Shown here: positions 11,601-21,473 of the stretch, in pieces
How positions within the stretch are numbered: the first letter of the stretch is position 1
Layout of the letters: the number at the start of each line of letters is the position of its first letter
Source of the DNA: Acidobacteria bacterium RIFCSPLOWO2_12_FULL_66_21
GTDB taxonomy: Bacteria; Acidobacteriota; Vicinamibacteria; Vicinamibacterales; 2-12-FULL-66-21
Direction: 5' to 3'
Assembly: GCA_001767455.1 (NCBI GenBank)
Contig: MELC01000067.1
Coordinates: 34,721 to 98,720, forward strand
Length of the DNA: 64,000 bases
Position numbers and translations under genes: made by a program
The notes under the pieces: model-generated
What the model was told of the DNA's origin: nothing
The model's database searches: none
What the model saw: only the letters and a program-made list of their open reading frames with translations

Positions 11601-12428
11601 TTCGCGGCCGGCAGCGCAAACCGCCTCCTGACCGACGAGGCGAAATCGAAGTACGACTCGCTGCAGATCCAGTTCCGGCAGCGCTACAGCCGCGGACTCA
11701 GCCTGACCGCGAACTACACCTACGCGAAGTCCCGCACCGATCGCTATGCGGATTCGGCGTCCGGCGTGGTGGACTACATCACGCTGCGCGACAAGTCGCT
11801 CGACTGGGGCCCGGACGTCTACGATCTGCGCCACAACTTCCAAAGCTACTGGACCTACGAGCTCCCGTTCGGCAAGGGCCGTCACTTCAACATCGACAAC
11901 TCCGTCCTCGACCAGATAGCGGGCGGATGGGCGCTGTCGAGCATCATCAGGATCCAGACAGGCCGGCCGTTCCGGTTGACGAGCGGACGGCAGACGTTCA
12001 ACCAGCAGGACGCCGGGGTCGTGCTGAACGGCATCACGGTGAAGGACCTGCAGAACCTGTTGAACGTCCGGCCGGGTCCCGCCGGGAACGTCTTCTTCGT
12101 GGACGAGCGTCTGATCGGCCCGGATGGCCGCGCCAACCCGCAGTTGCTCGCGCGGCCGACGACCCCTGGCGAGCTCGGACAGTTCGTGTATCTCTACGGG
12201 CCCGGTTTGTGGACGGCCGACATCGGCCTGGCCAAGACGTTCCGCACCGGCGGTCACACGAGGTTCAACTTCGAAGGGTTGTTCATCAACGCGTTCAACC
12301 ATCGGAACCCGATCGTGGGCGGCACCGGCGGCGCGAGCACCAGCATCGACTCGACGACGTTCGGCCAGTCGGCGGGGAACGCGATCGGGTCCCGGCAGGT
12401 GCAATTCCGGTTGACGTTCAGCTATTGA
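8677..12428 (+). CDS. TonB-dependent receptor (Oar-like, N-terminal carboxypeptidase-regulatory domain), apparent frameshift in the signal-peptide region
   Basis: RBS GGGAGGA and ATG at 8677 encode MRHVTLRTIVPALAMAVLL in one frame; the mature protein QVRTTGQIVGTVKDASSAVVPKA... continues in the 8340 frame to 12428. Confidence 0.82.
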
Positions 12429-12942
12429 GAATTGTCAGCAAGCAGCTCCCAGCTCTCAGCCGTCAGCTTTCAGCTGTGCGAGCTGCGAACTGATAGCTGA
12501 GAGCTGATAGCTGATAGGTCTCTCTTTAGCGTGTCGAGAGGTCCAGCGGTCGTGTCCCGCTGCCCGTGCCGACGGCTTTCAACGCACGAAGACCACGAAG
12601 CTCACGAAGTTCACGAAGGCTGCACGCAACGGGACACAGCAGGCGCGAGTCCTGATACGGCTGGAATCGTCGAGCGCCGGCCGCATCGTGTCTGAGGCCG
12701 GCGGTGCAGGGCAGGTGGAACCCGGCCCACGCAAACAGCCCGAGCGCACGCGCTGCTTGCGTGGGCCGGTTCCGCCTGTCCCTGCCGCGCTGCGCGCGGC
12801 TCGACGGTTCAGCCCGCTGCGTAAGGGGTCTTCGTGTCCTTGGTGTCCTTCGTGATCTTCCTGAAAAGCCGTGGCCCGTTTCAGCGTGGTCCCGGGAGAA
12901 CCTCGCTGAACAAAGGCGCTGATAGCTGATAAAGTGTCGCCC

Positions 12943-14214
12943 ATGCAGATCTCGAGACGTTCGTTCGTGCAGACATCCGCGGTTGCGGCCGGGGCGTATG
13001 CCGTTCCCGCCGCCGCGCAGCGCGCGGGCGCTCCCCGGAGCGTTCCGCCCGCGGTCGCTGCCTTGAAGCCGTTTCCGGGAAAGGCGACACCAATCTCCGA
13101 CGACGAGCGGCGCGCGCGCATCGGGAAGGCGCGCCGGCTAATGGTCGAGCACGGTATGGGGGCGATCGTCCTCGAGCCGGGCACGAGCATGAACTACTTC
13201 GTCAACGTTCGGTGGGGTACGAGTGAACGGCCGTTCCTGCTGGTCATTCCCCTGAAAGGCGAGCTCGCGTACGTCGCGCCCGGGTTCGAGGAGGCGCGCG
13301 CCCGGGAGGTGACGAAATTCACCAACGACATCCGCGTCTGGCAGGAGGACGAGGACTGGGGCAAAGTCGTCGCCGGGATCCTCAAGGATCGCGGCGTCGC
13401 CACGGGCAAGGTCGGTGTCGAGGAGCGCGTGCGGTTCTTCATCCCCGAAGGACTGCGCGCCGCGGCGCCGCAGGTGCAGTTCGTGCTCGCCACGCCGGTC
13501 ACCGCCGGGTGCCGGATGATCAAATCACCGTCGGAAATCGCGCTGATGCAGCGCGCCAACGACATCACGATCGAGGCATACCGGGCGGCATTCGCGTCGC
13601 TGACGGACGGTATGACCCAGTTCGAGTTCGGCGCCGTCATCCGCGCGGCGTTCGACGCGCTTGGCGCGCCGGCCGGATCGGCCGGCGCGCAGTTCGGCCG
13701 GTACTCCGCCTTCCCGCACGGCAGCATCACCCCCCAGAAGCTGAAGGAGGGAGATGTCGTGCTCGTCGACGGGGGCTGCACGATCGAGGGCTATCAGTCG
13801 GACATCACGCGCACGACGGTCTTCGGCAAGCCGTCGCAGCGGCAGATCGACGTGTGGAATCTGGAAAAGGCCGCACAGACCGAGGCGTTCAAGGCCGCGC
13901 AGGTCGGCGCCACGTGCGAGTCGGTCGACGCGGCCGCGCGCCAGGTGATCACCGACGCCGGGTTCGGACCCGATTACAAGGTGCCGGGCCTTCCGCATCG
14001 CACGGGACACGGCATCGGCATGGACGGCCACGAGTGGACGAACTTCGTCCGCGGCAACAAGACGCGGCTCGCACCGGGCATGTGCTTCAGCGACGAGCCG
14101 ATGATCGCCATCTACGGCGAATTCGGGGTTCGATTGGAGGACTGTTTGTACATTACAGACAGCGGCCCGAAGTTCTTCACTTTGCAGAGCCCCTCTATCG
14201 ACCGCCCCTGCTGA
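12943..14214 (+). CDS. secreted M24-family Xaa-Pro peptidase (aminopeptidase P-like)
   Basis: Tat-like MQISRRSFVQTSAVAAGAYAVPAAAQ; metal-site motifs DGGCTIEGYQSDITRT, HRTGHGIGMDGHE, DEPMIAIYGEFGVRLED. Confidence 0.88.
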   Translation: MQISRRSFVQTSAVAAGAYAVPAAAQRAGAPRSVPPAVAALKPFPGKATPISDDERRARIGKARRLMVEHGMGAIVLEPGTSMNYFVNVRWGTSERPFLLVIPLKGELAYVAPGFEEARAREVTKFTNDIRVWQEDEDWGKVVAGILKDRGVATGKVGVEERVRFFIPEGLRAAAPQVQFVLATPVTAGCRMIKSPSEIALMQRANDITIEAYRAAFASLTDGMTQFEFGAVIRAAFDALGAPAGSAGAQFGRYSAFPHGSITPQKLKEGDVVLVDGGCTIEGYQSDITRTTVFGKPSQRQIDVWNLEKAAQTEAFKAAQVGATCESVDAAARQVITDAGFGPDYKVPGLPHRTGHGIGMDGHEWTNFVRGNKTRLAPGMCFSDEPMIAIYGEFGVRLEDCLYITDSGPKFFTLQSPSIDRPC

Positions 14215-14229
14215 TCTCCCCTTCTTCTG

Positions 14230-14610
14230 TCAGATCCTGGGCTCTGACATCAAGGCCATCGTATTTCCCTCGGTATCGTCGAAATCCGCCAGCCACACTT
14301 CGCGATCCGGCAGCCGCGTGATGAGGTGCGGCTCGCCCCGGAACTCCACGCCGCGCGAGACGAGCAGCTCGTACATCTGGCGGATGTCCTCCACCATGAA
14401 GTAGAGAATCGACCCGGGATGATCGAACTTCTTGTCTTCCACCCCTCCGAGCATCAGGCGGACGCCGCCGCAGTCGAAGAAGCTGAGCCCCGGCGCGGCG
14501 AAGAGGAACTGGAGTCCCAGCGTGTCCCGGTAGAATCCGGTCGCGCGGTCGAGGTCCTTCGTGACGACGGCGATCTGGGCGATGCGTGAAATCCCGGCGA
14601 CGGCGGTCAT
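14230..14610 (-). CDS. VOC-family (glyoxalase/bleomycin resistance-like) protein
   Basis: IAQIAVVTKDLDRATGFYRDTLGLQFLF and DFDDTEGNTMALMSE. Confidence 0.85.
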   Translation of the reverse strand: MTAVAGISRIAQIAVVTKDLDRATGFYRDTLGLQFLFAAPGLSFFDCGGVRLMLGGVEDKKFDHPGSILYFMVEDIRQMYELLVSRGVEFRGEPHLITRLPDREVWLADFDDTEGNTMALMSEPRI

Positions 14611-14668
14611 GGCGTCCTCCCCTGCCCGGCCATTTACTTAGCTAGGCTAACTAACATATACTCCGGAC

Positions 14669-15112
14669 GTGGCCAGGACGGCAACCGGAAAAGATCCCGC
14701 GGGGGTGGCCGATCGCCTGCATTCGGCGGCCATCCACGTCCTGCGCGGGGTCCGGAAGGCAGATGCGCGGACGGGCGTGAGCCCGGCGCGGCTCTCCGCC
14801 CTGTCGGTGCTCGTCTTCGGCGGGCCCATGCGGATGACGGACCTCGCGCGCGCCGAGCAGGTCTCGGTCCCGACGATGAGCCGGCTCGTCGCGGCCCTCG
14901 AGAGCGGGGGCCTCGTTCGCCGGCGGGACGTGTCCGGGGACGCGCGGGCCTCGACGCTGGAAGCGACCTCGCGCGGCGTGAAGGTGATGCAGGACGGCCG
15001 GCGCCGCCGCGTCGAACGCCTGGCGACGGCACTCGCGCGGCTCTCCGCGAGCGAGCTGGCGGTGCTCGAGCGCGGCGCGGCACTCATGGAGAACGTCGCT
15101 ACGACGATCTGA
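14669..15112 (+). CDS. MarR-family transcriptional regulator
   Basis: LSVLVFGGPMRMTDLARAEQVSVPTMSRLVAALESGGLVRRRDVSGDARAS winged-helix motif. Confidence 0.85.
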   Translation: MARTATGKDPAGVADRLHSAAIHVLRGVRKADARTGVSPARLSALSVLVFGGPMRMTDLARAEQVSVPTMSRLVAALESGGLVRRRDVSGDARASTLEATSRGVKVMQDGRRRRVERLATALARLSASELAVLERGAALMENVATTI

Positions 15113-15113
15113 C

Positions 15114-15300
15114 GTCGCTTGCCCCGCCGAAGCGTTCGCTACAATGGACGCCCGCGGACGCGAAGGCGGGTGGCTCGTGACTCGGGGCTCGCTTGCCTCG
15201 CCGAAGCGCCTGGGCGCGAAGGCGGGCAGCTCGCAGCTCGGCTGCCCCGCCGAAGCGTTCGCTAAGACGGAAGCTGGCGGACGCGAAGGCGGGTGGCTCG
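15114..15300. repeat. three-unit GC-rich palindromic repeat cluster (CCCCGCCGAAGCG...GCGAAGGCGGGTGGCTCG)
   Basis: Near-identical units at about 15114-15176, 15189-15235 and 15238-15300. Confidence 0.75.
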
Positions 15301-16470
15301 GCGCCAGGCCGCGCGCAGCGGCCAGAGCAGGAGAATCCCGAACAGGAGGAGCGTCGGCGCGAGGCGCAGGACCAGGAGCAGGAAACCCGTGACGACGCTC
15401 ACCGCCGCCTGGTAACCGTCCACGGCGGCGTTCGCCAGTTCGCGGGTGAACGGCGGCCGCGAGGGCGCCAGCCCCGCGCGGCGCTCCTCCTCGATGCGCA
15501 GATCGACGGCCGCGAAATCGACGCGGCCCGTGAGGCGCGTGCGCTCGGCTTCCATCTGCTCGATCTCGCCGCGCACGCGGGCGATCTCGCGCTCGACCTC
15601 GAGGATGTCGGCAACCCGTCCCTGGCGGCCGTCGAGGACGGCGGCGAGCCGCTGCTCCGTGCGACGCGCGTTTGACAGCCGCGCGTCGAGGTCCACCGAC
15701 TGCGCGGTCACGTCCTCGCTGCCTTGCGTCTCGTTGACGACGCGCCCGAAACCACGCAGAGCGGTGAGCGTCGCCTCGAGCTCGGCGGACGGGACCTTCA
15801 CGGTCACCGTGAGGACGCGGCTGGCCGGAGGCTCGCCGCTCAGGTCGAGATGGCTGATGTAGCCGCGATGCGCCGCGAGGAACCGCGTCAGGTCGGCGCG
15901 CGCGAGATCGACGTTCGCGACCACGACGTGGATGGCGGCGGTCCTGGCGACGAGGAGCCCGCCGGATGCATCCGCCGGTTGCCGGCCGCCGAGAAACGCC
16001 CTCGGACGCTCATTCCCCTTTTCCGCGATTGTCAACGCGTCAACGGCCGCCGGTCTGCCGGCAACGGTGCGCGGCACGGCGGCCGCATCCATCCTCGGGA
16101 CGCGCGCGGGCGATCGGCGAACCTGCGGCAGCGCGATCGCAAGCGCCAACCCGACCAGCGCCGCCGCGCCGACGAAGGTCCACGATCGCCGCGGAACGTA
16201 CCACCGCCAGGACTGCCAGGGTCGCGAACGGGGCGCGCGCTGGCGCAGGGCCGCGGCGATCGCGCCGGCCATGCCCCTGTCGAGACTCACCGGCGCGGGC
16301 TCGACGCGCCACGCCGCGAGGTTCCGCGACACGCTCCCCAGCTCGTCGGCAAACGCGCGGCACGTTTCGCACGCCTTCAGATGCGCGTGGACCTCCGCCT
16401 CGAGCGGCGCCGCAAGTTCGCCGTCGAGCAACGCCATAACCCGCTCGCGGTCGGGATGTTCGGCCATCAT
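15262..16470 (-). CDS. anti-sigma factor-like protein: zinc-finger (HxxxCxxC) N-terminus plus DUF4349 C-terminal region
   Basis: MMAEHPDRERVMALLDGELAAPLEAEVHAHLKACETCRAF; later VNVDLARADLTRFLAAHRGYISHLDLSGE...VPSAELEATL; the listed ORF over-extends upstream. Confidence 0.75.
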   Translation of the reverse strand: MMAEHPDRERVMALLDGELAAPLEAEVHAHLKACETCRAFADELGSVSRNLAAWRVEPAPVSLDRGMAGAIAAALRQRAPRSRPWQSWRWYVPRRSWTFVGAAALVGLALAIALPQVRRSPARVPRMDAAAVPRTVAGRPAAVDALTIAEKGNERPRAFLGGRQPADASGGLLVARTAAIHVVVANVDLARADLTRFLAAHRGYISHLDLSGEPPASRVLTVTVKVPSAELEATLTALRGFGRVVNETQGSEDVTAQSVDLDARLSNARRTEQRLAAVLDGRQGRVADILEVEREIARVRGEIEQMEAERTRLTGRVDFAAVDLRIEEERRAGLAPSRPPFTRELANAAVDGYQAAVSVVTGFLLLVLRLAPTLLLFGILLLWPLRAAWRRATRLRVRQLPS

Positions 16471-17003
16471 GGGTGTGATCCTCGGCTCTCGGCTTCGGGC
16501 AACAAAAGGCGGCGCAGCTCGCCTCGCGCACGGAACAGCCGCGAGCGCACCGTGTTCAGCGGCAGGCCGAGCACGCCGGCGATCTCGGCATACGACAGCT
16601 GCTCGTACTCCCGGAGCAGCACGATTTCCCGGTCCTGTGGATCGAGCCCACCGAGGGCGCGCTTCACCCAGAGCCCGTTGTCGGCGCTGGCGGCCGGCAC
16701 CACGGCCAGTTCCTCGTCGAGCGGCTCGGTGCCCCGGCGCCGCCGTTGTCGTCGCTCGGCCGACAGCAGGTTGAACGCGATTCCATACAGGTACGATCGG
16801 AACAACGCCCGCCGCTCGTACCGCGAGGCGCCCTCCAGCACGGCGACGAAGGCTTCCTGCGCCAGCTCCTCGGCGCGCCCGCGATCGTTCAGGCGGCGGC
16901 GGAAGTATCCCCAGACCCGTTCGCGGTACCGTCCGAACAGCTCCTCGAAGGCTTCGGCCGACCCGCCCCTGCACGCAAGCATGAGATCTTCGTCTGTCGT
17001 CAC
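16467..17003 (-). CDS. ECF RNA polymerase sigma factor
   Basis: GTG start VTTDEDLMLACRGGSAEAFEELFGRYRERVWGYFRRRL...LREYEQLSYAEIAGVLGLPLNTVRSRLFRARGELRR; ATGA overlap with the anti-sigma gene. Confidence 0.9.
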   Translation of the reverse strand: MTTDEDLMLACRGGSAEAFEELFGRYRERVWGYFRRRLNDRGRAEELAQEAFVAVLEGASRYERRALFRSYLYGIAFNLLSAERRQRRRRGTEPLDEELAVVPAASADNGLWVKRALGGLDPQDREIVLLREYEQLSYAEIAGVLGLPLNTVRSRLFRARGELRRLLLPEAESRGSHP

Positions 17004-17109
17004 TGGTACGCTGCTGATCTGGTAATGTCCCGGGCGGCCGGAAAGTTCCCGTCCGCCGCCTGTGGCTATGCGTCGATTATGAGGGGGTGATACCATTTCC
17101 CACCCACAG

Positions 17110-18117
17110 ATGAACATCTCGGAAATCGCCCGCAGGGCCAACGTCTCGACTGCCACCGTCTCGCGGACGCTGAACCAGAGCGGCCCCGTGAAGGCCACGA
17201 CCGCGCGCAAGGTCTGGCGCGCCGTCAACGCGCTCAACTACTACCCGAACAGCCACGCGCGTGCGCTCGTCTCCGGCCGCAGCCGCATGATCGGCCTCAT
17301 CGTCTCCGACATCACGAACCCCTTCTTCCCGGAGCTGATTCGAAGCTTCCAGTCGATGGCCACCGAGCAGGAGTACGACCTGCTCGTCACGAGCACGGAT
17401 TACCAGATCGCGCGGATGACCGCGTGCCTCCGCCGGATGCTCGAGCGGAGGGTGGACGGCGTCGCGATGATGACCTCCGAGATGGACGTGGGCCTGATCA
17501 AGGAGCTGTCGCGCCGCGGCGTGCCGATGGTGTTCATGGACGTCGGCCAGGTCGGCCCGAAGATGAGCCACGTGGCGATGGACTACGGCAACGGCATCCA
17601 CCAGGCAGTGGACCATCTCGCGTCGCTCGGACACAAGCGGATCGCGTTCATCAGCGGCCCGCTGGAGCTGCATTCCGCGCGCACGCGGCGCCAGGCCTAT
17701 GTCGAAGGGATGCACGCCCACGGCCTGCGCACGGAATCCAGCCTGATCCGGGAAGGCACGCACACGGCGGAAGGCGGCCACCGCGCGATGAACGCGCTGC
17801 TCCGCCTCACGCGGCTGCCCACGGCGGTGGTCGCATCGAACGACTGGACGGCCATCGGCGCGCTGCACGCGATCGACGCCGCCGGACTGCGCGTGCCGCA
17901 GGACATGTCGCTCGTCGGGTTCGACGACATCCCGCTCGTCAGCTACACCAACCCGCCGCTGACGACCGTGCGGATGTCGGCCGCGGAGGTCGGCGCCACG
18001 GCGTTCGAGGCGCTCTTCGGATTGATCGGCGGCGAGCGCCTGGAGGGATCGGTCTACCAGGTGGCCACGAAGCTGATCGTGCGCGAGTCGAGCGGGGCGC
18101 CCGCGCGAACACTCTGA
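17110..18117 (+). CDS. LacI-family transcriptional regulator
   Basis: MNISEIARRANVSTATVSRTLNQSGPVKATTARKVWRAVNALNYYPN HTH plus periplasmic-binding-like domain. Confidence 0.93.
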   Translation: MNISEIARRANVSTATVSRTLNQSGPVKATTARKVWRAVNALNYYPNSHARALVSGRSRMIGLIVSDITNPFFPELIRSFQSMATEQEYDLLVTSTDYQIARMTACLRRMLERRVDGVAMMTSEMDVGLIKELSRRGVPMVFMDVGQVGPKMSHVAMDYGNGIHQAVDHLASLGHKRIAFISGPLELHSARTRRQAYVEGMHAHGLRTESSLIREGTHTAEGGHRAMNALLRLTRLPTAVVASNDWTAIGALHAIDAAGLRVPQDMSLVGFDDIPLVSYTNPPLTTVRMSAAEVGATAFEALFGLIGGERLEGSVYQVATKLIVRESSGAPARTL

Positions 18118-18146
18118 GCCAGAGGCTTGCTACACCGCGGCCTCTG

Positions 18147-18205
18147 GTAGCGCAGGCCTTCAGGCCTGCCGAACGGCCGCGGGCAGCCCTAAAGGGCTGC
18201 ACTAC
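18147..18205. repeat. REPIN-like paired palindromes
   Basis: GTAGCGCAGGCCTTCAGGCCTGC...GGGCAGCCCTAAAGGGCTGCACTAC. Confidence 0.65.
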
Positions 18206-18888
18206 AAGGACGGCGGCAGGAGCGAGTCGAAGGCGTCCGGCGGAAGGTCGGCGAGCGACTTCACGAACAGGTCCGCGTCGAGACGCGCGGTTCGGCTGAC
18301 GCCGATCGAGCGCATGCCGGCCCTTCGCGCCGCCTCGATCCCAGCCGCGGCATCTTCCACCACGATGCAGTGCGACGGCTGCACGTGCAGCCGGAAGGCT
18401 GCCGCCAGGAACACGTCGGGATCCGGCTTGCCTTTCGTCACGTCTTCCGCGGCCACCGTCGCCTCGAACGCGGCATCGAGATTGAGGGCGCGGAGCATCA
18501 CGTCCACGTTGGCGCGCGGGGCTGATGACGCGACCGCCTGTTTCCAGCCCGCCTCGTGCAGCCGCCTCACGCACCCGGCCGCGCCGGGCAAGGGCTCCAG
18601 CCCTTCCTCCCGCGCCAGCCGCCGGTATTCCTCCTCCTTGGCATCGCCGATCCGCTGAATCCTCTCCATGCGCGCGGTATCGCCCAGCCAGTCGCGAAGA
18701 ATGCGATCGTTGCGCTGCCCGAAGCGCGCGAGGAACCGTTCGTAGGTGAGCGGGACCCCTTCGCGCTCCAGCGTCGACTTCCACGCGCGCCAGTGGTAGT
18801 CCCCTGAGTCGACCAGCGTGCCGTCCAGGTCCCAGAGAACGGCGCGCTGGCGCCCCCCGTTACGCGCGCGCTCTTTCAGGCCGCTCAC
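18202..18888 (-). CDS. HAD-family phosphatase (beta-phosphoglucomutase-like)
   Basis: AVLWDLDGTLVDSGDYHWRAW, VASSAPRANVDVML, KGKPDPDVFLAAA, VVEDAAAGIEAARRAGM. Confidence 0.87.
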   Translation of the reverse strand: MSGLKERARNGGRQRAVLWDLDGTLVDSGDYHWRAWKSTLEREGVPLTYERFLARFGQRNDRILRDWLGDTARMERIQRIGDAKEEEYRRLAREEGLEPLPGAAGCVRRLHEAGWKQAVASSAPRANVDVMLRALNLDAAFEATVAAEDVTKGKPDPDVFLAAAFRLHVQPSHCIVVEDAAAGIEAARRAGMRSIGVSRTARLDADLFVKSLADLPPDAFDSLLPPSL

Positions 18889-19577
18889 TGTCCGTAGTAC
18901 GCCTTGGGACCGTGCTTGCGGAGATAGTGCTTCTCGACCAGCCACGGGTCGGGCGCGGACGCGTCCGGCGCCATCACGCGCGCGCGCCAGTCGAGCCGCG
19001 CGACGTATTCGAGCACGCGGGCGTTTTCGATCGCCTTGAAGGCGTCCGGCCCCCAGGCGAACGGTCCGTGGTTGGCGACCAGCACCGCCGGGATGTCGTC
19101 GGGCGAGAGGCCGCTGTCGCGAAAGCGCTCGACGATAACGTGCCCGGTGTTCGCTTCGTAGCGGGTCTGGACTTCGTTGCGCGTCATCGGCCTGGTGACC
19201 GGGACGTCCCCGCGGAAGTAATCCGCGTGCGTCGTCCCCATGCACCGAATCGGCGTGCGCGTCTGCGCGAACATCGTGGCGAACTCCGAATGCGTGTGGA
19301 CGATCGCGCCACATCCGAACGCCCGATAGAGCTCGAGATGCGTCGGGGTGTCGGACGATGGGCGGAGATCGCTGTCGAGGACCTCGCCCGTCGCGAGCGA
19401 GACGGCGACCATGTGCGCCGGCGTCAGCTGGTTGTAGGGCACGCCGCTCGGCTTGATGACGAACAGGCCCGCGTCGCGATCGACGGCCGACAGGTTGCCG
19501 AACGTGCCCATGACGAGCCCGCTCGAGGCCAGCTCCATGTTGGCGCGGTGGACGAGGTCGTGCAGGGTGGATGGCAT
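18885..19577 (-). CDS. araD: L-ribulose-5-phosphate 4-epimerase
   Basis: ASSGLVMGTFGNLSAVDRDAGLFVIKPSGVPYNQLTP, SDTPTHLELYRAFGCGAIVHTHSEFATMFAQ; next to araB. Confidence 0.92.
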   Translation of the reverse strand: MPSTLHDLVHRANMELASSGLVMGTFGNLSAVDRDAGLFVIKPSGVPYNQLTPAHMVAVSLATGEVLDSDLRPSSDTPTHLELYRAFGCGAIVHTHSEFATMFAQTRTPIRCMGTTHADYFRGDVPVTRPMTRNEVQTRYEANTGHVIVERFRDSGLSPDDIPAVLVANHGPFAWGPDAFKAIENARVLEYVARLDWRARVMAPDASAPDPWLVEKHYLRKHGPKAYYGQ

Positions 19578-19639
19578 ATGCGGTACTTGTGGTGGAGACT
19601 CACAGAAGGAGAGAAGGAGGGGAGGCTTCCCTTCTTCTG

Positions 19640-21358
19640 TTAACCAAGGGACAAGCCTTCCTTCCTTCCCTCCTTCTGTTCGTTTTCGAAGACCCGCTCC
19701 CTGATTGCGAGCAGGCGCTTCATCAGCGTGCCCAGGTCGCTTTTCGCGCCGGCGACGCCGCCGAACTCGTCGTGCAGCTCACGATAAATCGCGAACAGCT
19801 CATTGTAGACGCGGTGCGCGCCGGCGTGGGGCGCGAAGCGCTTCTCCTTGATCGTGGTCATCCGCTCCTGCGCCTCGGTCCAGTCGTCGTAGCCTCCCAC
19901 CGTCGAGCCCGCCGTGACCGCGGCGGACACCGCCGCGCCGAGCGCCGGCGTCTGGGGGGAGCCGGCGATGAGCATCGGCTGGCCGATGACGTCGGCGTAG
20001 ATCTGCATGAACAGATCGTTCTTTTCAACGATGCCGCCGCAGCAGACCACGCGCTCGATCGGCACGCCGTATTCCTGGATGCGCTCGATGATCACCCGCG
20101 CGCCGAATGCGGTGGCTTCGATGAGCGCGCGGTAGATCTCGCCGGGAGTGGTGTGCAGAGTCTGCCCGACGATGAGGCCGGTCAGCCGCGTGTCGACGAG
20201 CACCGTCCGGTTGCCGTTGTTCCAGTCGAGGGCGACGAGCCCCGACTCCCCCGGCTGGAGGCGTGCGGCCCGGGCGGAGAGCAGCTCGTGCAGCGACTCA
20301 TCCCCCTGGCAGACCCGGACCCACCAGTTGAGGATGTCCCCCACCGCGGACTGCCCCGCCTCGATCCCGAAGTAGCCGGGCATGATCGAGCCGTTGACGA
20401 TCCCGCAGATGCCCGGGATGTCCTTGATGGCGCCGCCCGACGGCGCGATGGCGCAGTCGCACGTGGACGTGCCGATGATCTTGACGAACGTGCCGGTGCG
20501 GATGCCGGATCCGACCGCGCCGTAATGCGCGTCGAAGCCGCCCATCGCAATCACGATGCCGGCGGGCAGCCCCAGGTCCGCCGCCCACTGGTCCGACAGG
20601 TGGCCCGCGGGACGATCCGCCGCATAGGCCTTCTCGTAGAGGCGATCTCGAAGCGCCGCGAGCCTCGGATCGAGCCGCGCCAGGAACGGCTTCGACGGCA
20701 ATCCGCCCCACGTCTCGGAATACATCGCCTTGTGCCCCGCCGCGCAGACCGAGCGGACGATGCGGCGCGGGTCGTCGATGCCGGCGAGGAATGCGGGGAC
20801 GAAATCGGCCAGCTCCACCCAGCTCGCCCCGGCGTCGAACACGTCCGGCGCGACCTTGAGGCAGTGCCAGATCTTCGACCACCACCACTCGGACGAATAC
20901 GTGCCGCCGATCGGGTCGAGATACTGCGGCGCATGACGGCGGGCCGTCTCGGTGATCGCGGCGGCCTCCTCCGTCGAGGTGTGATCTTTCCAGAGCCACG
21001 CGTGGGCGGCGAGATTGTTCTTCCAGCGCGGATCGAGCGCCAGCGGCCGCGCGCGGGCGTCCACCGGCAACGGCGTCGAGCCGGTGGTGTCCACGCCAAT
21101 CCCGATCACGCGATCGGCCGAGAAGCCCCGCTCGTTCGAGGCCTGCGCGAGCGCGCCGCGGATCGACGCGCGCGCCCCCTCGATGTAGTCGGCCGGGTTC
21201 TGCCGCGCCAGGTGCGGCTGCTTCGGCTCGACGAGCACGCCGTGGTCGCCGCTCGGATACTCGAAGACGCTCGTGCCGATCACGCGCCCATCCGCGCAAT
21301 CCACGACAATCGCACGGACGGAGTTCGTTCCGTAATCGAGACCGATGGTGTAGGACAT
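19640..21358 (-). CDS. araB: ribulokinase
   Basis: YTIGLDYGTNSVRAIVVDCADGRVIG, GVDTTGSTPLPVD, GTSTCDCAIAP; FGGY kinase of ribulokinase length. Confidence 0.92.
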   Translation of the reverse strand: MSYTIGLDYGTNSVRAIVVDCADGRVIGTSVFEYPSGDHGVLVEPKQPHLARQNPADYIEGARASIRGALAQASNERGFSADRVIGIGVDTTGSTPLPVDARARPLALDPRWKNNLAAHAWLWKDHTSTEEAAAITETARRHAPQYLDPIGGTYSSEWWWSKIWHCLKVAPDVFDAGASWVELADFVPAFLAGIDDPRRIVRSVCAAGHKAMYSETWGGLPSKPFLARLDPRLAALRDRLYEKAYAADRPAGHLSDQWAADLGLPAGIVIAMGGFDAHYGAVGSGIRTGTFVKIIGTSTCDCAIAPSGGAIKDIPGICGIVNGSIMPGYFGIEAGQSAVGDILNWWVRVCQGDESLHELLSARAARLQPGESGLVALDWNNGNRTVLVDTRLTGLIVGQTLHTTPGEIYRALIEATAFGARVIIERIQEYGVPIERVVCCGGIVEKNDLFMQIYADVIGQPMLIAGSPQTPALGAAVSAAVTAGSTVGGYDDWTEAQERMTTIKEKRFAPHAGAHRVYNELFAIYRELHDEFGGVAGAKSDLGTLMKRLLAIRERVFENEQKEGRKEGLSLG

Positions 21359-21380
21359 GACAGTGAACAGATATGCAAAG

Positions 21381-21447
21381 ACAGTGTGGGTCAGCCCTTC
21401 ATGGGCTGACCTCTGAGGTCAGGGCATAAAGCCCTGACCCACACTGT
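21381..21447. repeat. REPIN-like paired palindromes with long terminal inversion
   Basis: ACAGTGTGGGTCAGCCCTTCATGGGCTGACC...GGTCAGGGCATAAAGCCCTGACCCACACTGT. Confidence 0.65.
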
Positions 21448-21473
21448 CCTGTCAAGGCTGCTGCTTACCACAA

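Noticed and set aside
8616-12404. 1262-aa minus-strand ORF antisense to the first TonB receptor
   Set aside because: Arg/Val/Asp-rich shadow translation typical of high-GC DNA; the plus strand encodes a recognisable receptor.
15114-15300. CRISPR array
   Set aside because: Only three imperfect units, irregular spacing, internal palindromes and no cas genes.
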